64,000 bases of DNA from Actinomyces sp. oral taxon 170 str. F0386 (GTDB taxonomy: Bacteria; Actinomycetota; Actinomycetes; Actinomycetales; Actinomycetaceae): positions 259,694 through 323,693 of the forward strand of contig NZ_GL882573.1 in assembly GCF_000195595.1 (NCBI RefSeq), written 5' to 3'. Every line of letters begins with the position of its first letter. The stretch's first letter is position 1. This document shows, piece after piece, positions 60,608 through 64,000 of the stretch. Made by a program: the position numbers and the translations under genes. Under the pieces are notes generated by a model. That model saw only the letters and a program-made list of their open reading frames with translations. It was not told the origin of the DNA and made no database searches.

Positions 60608-61495
60608 ATGAGTCAGCCGCCGGTCAACGATCGCTACGGTCGGCCAGTCCAGCCCGGTCAGTCCGCCCAGTACGGCTATCCGGCTCAGCAGAACCAGTAC
60701 GGTCGGACGGGTCGGGGCGGCTACAGCCAGCAGAACTATGGTCAGCCCGCCCAACCGATCCAGTATGGCCAGGGCGGAACCGGCCGACCGGGCTATGTTC
60801 CGTCGGGTTACGGTGCTCCGGGTGGTTCGCAGCCGTCGTCGGCCCCGCAGGCCGGTTACCAGCCCTCCCGGCTCGGCCCGATCCCTGTCCAGCAGGACCG
60901 ACTGGTGCTCAAGCCTACGGCGACGACCGCCGGCCGCATCCAGTTTCTCGTGGGCGGCGGCTTCGCGCTGGTGTGCCTGGCCGGAGCGGTCTGGAACCTC
61001 ATTTATCTCGGAGACGAGGGCACGGTCGGCGCGTTCTTCATCCTGCTGCTCATCGGGCTGTCCCTGCTGCTCGGCATTCTGTTCCTCATGTCGGTGCGCA
61101 CGGTGCTCGACGCCACCGGCATCCACCTGGGGGGCAGTGGCAGAGGCCGTGACATCCCCTGGCCCCGGTCGCGCACGGGCCTGTTCGTCAAGGTCTCCGG
61201 TGCGCCGGCGGCCATGAGTGCTGCTGCTGGCAGGCCTCGGATTCGTCATGCAGAGGCGCACGTCGTCGACACCGACGGCAAGGCCGTTGCCCTGACCGGG
61301 CTGACATGGTCCGGTATCAGCGGAGAGGCTCTGGAGCGCAAGGGAGCTGCTGAGCTGGACCGCATCTGGGCCTGGGCCGTGGCCCGTGGATACACCCAGG
61401 AGACGGGGGAGTACATCGAGCTCAGCGGCATTCTCGGCGTTCAGCAGGGACTCCGGGAGAGGCAGGAGCGCCGTCAGGGCCTGAGTCGTCCTTGA
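60608..61495 (+). CDS. Membrane protein with Gln/Gly/Tyr-rich N-terminus
   Basis: A 295-residue protein. The first 90 residues are low complexity, rich in Gln, Gly, Tyr and Pro, with repeated QYG/GYP-like steps. Two membrane segments follow (IQFLVGGGFALVCLAGAVWN and AFFILLLIGLSLLLGILFLM, about 115-165). The C-terminal cytoplasmic part starts VRTVLDATGIHLGGSGRGRD and resembles small bacterial PH-like folds. No function is recognised. ATG 60608 has GAGGA upstream; ATG 60575 is an alternative that would add eleven residues. Confidence 0.75.
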   Translation: MSQPPVNDRYGRPVQPGQSAQYGYPAQQNQYGRTGRGGYSQQNYGQPAQPIQYGQGGTGRPGYVPSGYGAPGGSQPSSAPQAGYQPSRLGPIPVQQDRLVLKPTATTAGRIQFLVGGGFALVCLAGAVWNLIYLGDEGTVGAFFILLLIGLSLLLGILFLMSVRTVLDATGIHLGGSGRGRDIPWPRSRTGLFVKVSGAPAAMSAAAGRPRIRHAEAHVVDTDGKAVALTGLTWSGISGEALERKGAAELDRIWAWAVARGYTQETGEYIELSGILGVQQGLRERQERRQGLSRP

Positions 61496-61650
61496 GCAGA
61501 TGGGGCGCTCTCGAGGTGGAGGTCCGCGATCCGTCGAGGTCCCGTGCGGTCGCAGGGTAGGGCTCGACTTCGTACCCCAGACCCTACGAACTCGAGGTCT
61601 ACGGTACGACCACGTGCTCCGGCGGCTGCGGCTCAGCGGCTGACGGCGAG

Positions 61651-62658
61651 GTGATCGGGCTCGTCCAGGCGGCTGCCGCTACGGTGGGCACCGTGCCCGT
61701 CCGATCAACCCCTCAACACGCGCATGCCGAGACACCCTCTGACTCGGATGACCCCTCGGTGCAGACGGTCCTTGCCTGGTACGACGCCCACGCCCGTGAC
61801 CTGCCATGGCGTCGCCCCGGCACGACGCCGTGGGAGGTCCTCGTCTCGGAGGTCATGAGCCAGCAGACCCCGGTCGCCCGCGTCGTCCCCGCCTGGCGGG
61901 AGTGGATGCGGCGCTGGCCCGGGCCCACCGAGCTCGCCCGGGCTCCCATCGCCGAGGTGCTGCGGGTCTGGGGGCGTCTGGGCTACCCGCGCCGCGCCCT
62001 GCGGCTCATCGAGTGCGCCCGCAGCGTCGTCGAGCAGCACGACGGCGTCCTGCCCGACGACCTCGATGCCCTCCTGGCCCTGCCCGGGGTGGGGGAGTAC
62101 ACGGCCGGTGCGGTCCTCGCCTTCGCCCACGGCCGCCGTGCCCTCGTGCTGGACACGAACGTCCGTCGGGTCCTGGCGCGCGCCGTCGCCGGCCAGGCCC
62201 TGCCGGCACCCAGCCTCAACCGGACCGAGCGCGAGCGGGCGCTGCACCTGCTGCCCGACGACGACTCCACCGCCGCCCACTGGTCGGTGGCCGTCATGGA
62301 GCTCGGCGCCCTGGTGTGCACCGCCCGCGAACCGAACTGCGGCGTCTGCCCGTGGGAGGTGAGCTGTGCCTGGCTCGCAGCCGGCCGGCCGGCGGACGTT
62401 CATGCGGGCCGACGCCGTACCCAGGCCTGGCGCGGCACTGACCGCCAGGCCCGTGGCCTGATCATGGCCCGCCTACGGGAGGTCGCCGACGGACAGCCCG
62501 TGGAGGCCGGAGAGCTGAAGGCCTGCGCCGCCCGAGCGGGGCTGAGCGGTACCGGTGGTGCCCCCGACCCCGATCAGCCCGGGCGCGCCCTGACCACCCT
62601 CCTGACCGATGGGCTCATCGCCACCGACGATGACGGCGCCACCTACCGGCTTCCCTAG
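61651..62658 (+). CDS. mutY: A/G-specific adenine glycosylase
   Basis: A 335-residue base-excision enzyme that removes adenine opposite 8-oxoguanine. The catalytic Glu67 is in SEVMSQQT, the helix-hairpin-helix in LPGVGEYTAGAVLAFA, and catalytic Asp168 in VLDTNVRRVL. Iron-sulfur cysteines C223-X6-C230-X2-C233-X5-C239 are intact. The last 75 residues resemble a small winged helix, and no NUDIX-like C-terminal domain is evident, as in several actinobacterial MutY proteins. GTG 61651 is the longest start; the first 30 residues are poorly conserved-looking, so a later start is possible. Confidence 0.92.
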   Translation: MIGLVQAAAATVGTVPVRSTPQHAHAETPSDSDDPSVQTVLAWYDAHARDLPWRRPGTTPWEVLVSEVMSQQTPVARVVPAWREWMRRWPGPTELARAPIAEVLRVWGRLGYPRRALRLIECARSVVEQHDGVLPDDLDALLALPGVGEYTAGAVLAFAHGRRALVLDTNVRRVLARAVAGQALPAPSLNRTERERALHLLPDDDSTAAHWSVAVMELGALVCTAREPNCGVCPWEVSCAWLAAGRPADVHAGRRRTQAWRGTDRQARGLIMARLREVADGQPVEAGELKACAARAGLSGTGGAPDPDQPGRALTTLLTDGLIATDDDGATYRLP

Positions 62659-62671
62659 CTGGGTCCTTCAT

Positions 62672-62747
62672 CACCGAGCCGGGCACTTCTCGCCTACCCC
62701 GACAGAAATTCTGTCGGTCTCGGCGAAACGTGCCCGGCCCGACGGTG
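62672..62747. repeat. 76-bp nested palindromic element after mutY
   Basis: Arms CACCG and GCCGGGCAC (62672-62686) mirror GTGCCCGGC and CGGTG (62730-62747). Inside, TCGCC pairs with GGCGA (62690-62694 with 62722-62726), and CGACAGAA pairs with TTCTGTCG around one base (62700-62716). The whole forms one long cruciform-like hairpin 14 bases after the mutY stop. Confidence 0.65.
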
Positions 62748-62876
62748 GTGAGCGGGGCGGGTGATGGGTGCAGGGCGTGTCGCGTGTGCGGACCTCGACA
62801 AAGGTCTGTGGATCGCTGCCCCGCCCGGGCGGGGCGCTCACGGCTATCGGGGCGCTCCGCCGGTAAAGTCGTGGCC

Positions 62877-64000
62877 ATGGCCAAAGGACGCGGACGCAGT
62901 CATGGGGAAAGCGCAGGACGACGAGGCTCGGCCCGTCGCGGCGCGGGCTCCTCCGGCCGCTCGTCCTCGGGATCCCAGTCCCGGCCCCACCGGCAGGGCG
63001 GCGGTGGGCCCAAGGGTCGTTCCGGCACCGGTCATGCCTCTTCATCCCATGGCGGCGCGGCCAAGTCCCACCAGGCCAGGAATGCCGGTTCCCAGGGCAA
63101 GGGGCGAGAGGGCCGCGCCTCCGGCGCCAAGCTGACCGGACACCCCCTGCACTCGGGGCGATCGGGCCGGCCTTCCGGTGGAGGATCGGGGAAGCCCTCT
63201 CAGGACGGCAAGGCCCGGGGGGCGCGCACGGGACAGTCCGGTAGGAGTCAGCGCTTCCAGAATGCCCAGGGCGCTCAGAGCCCCTCAGCCGCGCGCTCGC
63301 GGCAGGCCGCCCCCGGGACCGCTCGCTCGGCCCGGACGAGCTCGACGCAGGCCGGCCACTCCGGTCATCGTCGTCATGGCTGGGGCAAGGGCGCCCAGTG
63401 GGCCCACATCGGCGGCGGGCGGCTCACCGGCGCCCCCGACTCGATCCCTGACGGCCCGGATCAGCCCCGCAGCGGAAGGCTGCGCAAGCCGATCCCGCCC
63501 CAGCCCCGCTACGGCTTGCGTCGCACGCTGGTCCTCGGCGGTGCGCTGCTGTTCCTCCTACTGGTCGTGGTGGCCATCATCGTCGGATACTTCTGGGTGC
63601 GCGGCACCATCCGCACCCAGGACGAGGAACGCGCCGCTGCCCAGGTGCACACCGTCTACCCCACGCCGGGGGCATGCGATCCCGCGTCCCTGTCGAATAC
63701 CGTCAACGCCCCGGAGTCCGTGGGTGTGGGGGCCGGGGCGACCTTCTCCATCTCCCTGGTCAACAACGGCTCGGCGCCCTGCCTGCTCGACGCCGGCAGC
63801 CAGGCCGTGGGGGTACGGGTTTCCTCGGGCACTCAGCAGGTGTGGGACTCCCTCACCTGCCCGGTGGGTCAGGCCGAGCGCGCCCTTCTCCTGCCTCCGG
63901 GGCAGACCGCGGAGGTCAGCGTGACCTGGAACGGGAACGCGGCCACCTCCGACTGCGCTGTCGCCACCGCCGCACCGGTCTCACCGGCCAGCGCCTCGGC
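62877..64000 (+). CDS. Membrane-anchored protein with disordered cytoplasmic lead and extracellular Cys domain (cut by window end)
   Basis: An open frame runs from ATG 62877 (or GTG 62871) to the window end without a stop, at least 374 residues. The first 200 residues are rich in Gly, Ser, Arg, Gln and His and look disordered. One membrane segment lies at about 217-241 (TLVLGGALLFLLLVVVAIIV). The extracellular part has ACDPASLSNTVNAPESVGVG, VNNGSAPCLLDAGSQAVGV and VWDSLTCPVGQAERALLLPP, with paired cysteines, resembling DUF4232-like domains. Such proteins are common at actinobacterial surfaces; the function is unknown. Confidence 0.75.
   Translation, partial: MAKGRGRSHGESAGRRGSARRGAGSSGRSSSGSQSRPHRQGGGGPKGRSGTGHASSSHGGAAKSHQARNAGSQGKGREGRASGAKLTGHPLHSGRSGRPSGGGSGKPSQDGKARGARTGQSGRSQRFQNAQGAQSPSAARSRQAAPGTARSARTSSTQAGHSGHRRHGWGKGAQWAHIGGGRLTGAPDSIPDGPDQPRSGRLRKPIPPQPRYGLRRTLVLGGALLFLLLVVVAIIVGYFWVRGTIRTQDEERAAAQVHTVYPTPGACDPASLSNTVNAPESVGVGAGATFSISLVNNGSAPCLLDAGSQAVGVRVSSGTQQVWDSLTCPVGQAERALLLPPGQTAEVSVTWNGNAATSDCAVATAAPVSPASAS

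Noticed and set aside
1-64000. CRISPR arrays, tRNA or rRNA genes
   Set aside because: No regularly spaced direct repeats and no cloverleaf or rRNA-like sequence were found; the GGTTCGA at about 45915 has no pairing arms.

Overview
This window is about 64 kb of GC-rich DNA with tightly packed genes, many ATGA or GTGA start/stop overlaps, and GTG or TTG starts. The order folK - DUF3180 - PH proteins - DUF2520 - panC - panD - lysS matches a conserved actinobacterial (Mycobacterium-type) block. The lactate, glycerol and peptide transport genes, plus the Gram-positive lipoproteins, suggest a host-associated Actinomyces-like species; this is an inference from gene content, not a proven identity. 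No tRNA, rRNA, CRISPR array, transposase or integrase was seen.

Layout: 1-9.6 kb holds folate, pantothenate and lysyl-tRNA synthetase housekeeping genes with PH-domain membrane proteins. 9.65-11.6 kb is a two-gene AbiL/RloAB-like defence module (AAA ATPase plus RloB/TOPRIM protein) behind a perfect palindrome and an apparently leaderless promoter. 11.6-16.7 kb carries a DivIVA-like protein, a pentapeptide-repeat protein, a 122-bp palindromic element and a PadR-controlled ABC exporter. 16.9-21.1 kb is a fepDGCB-type catechol-siderophore uptake operon with a DtxR/IdeR-type iron box. 21.1-32.9 kb is a GABA/polyamine catabolic cluster: gabT-gdh-gabD run leftward and a PucR regulator, aminobutyraldehyde-type dehydrogenase, stress protein, permease and aminotransferase run rightward.

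33-37 kb holds a DfsB-like protein and two tandem POT peptide transporters. 37.3-50.4 kb is rich in lactate genes: FMN-dependent lldD, lutABC, and an lctP permease followed at once by a seven-bladed RCC1-like propeller. It also holds an OmpA-like lipoprotein, a mannitol-type dehydrogenase, and a GAP-family membrane protein divergent from a TetR regulator with twin operators. 50.7-52.7 kb is a P1B-type metal ATPase with an altered membrane motif. 53-59 kb is glpD-glpF-glpK divergent from a SorC-type regulator. 59.2-64 kb has a GNAT acetyltransferase, an SRPBCC protein, a membrane protein, mutY and the start of a membrane-anchored protein cut by the window end.

Read together, the genes describe an organism that takes up peptides, amines, lactate, glycerol and foreign siderophores and oxidises the carbon sources to central intermediates. 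The least described candidates are the AbiL-like pair with its atypical TOPRIM motif and palindromic promoter, the RCC1 propeller coupled to lactate permease, and several palindromic elements.
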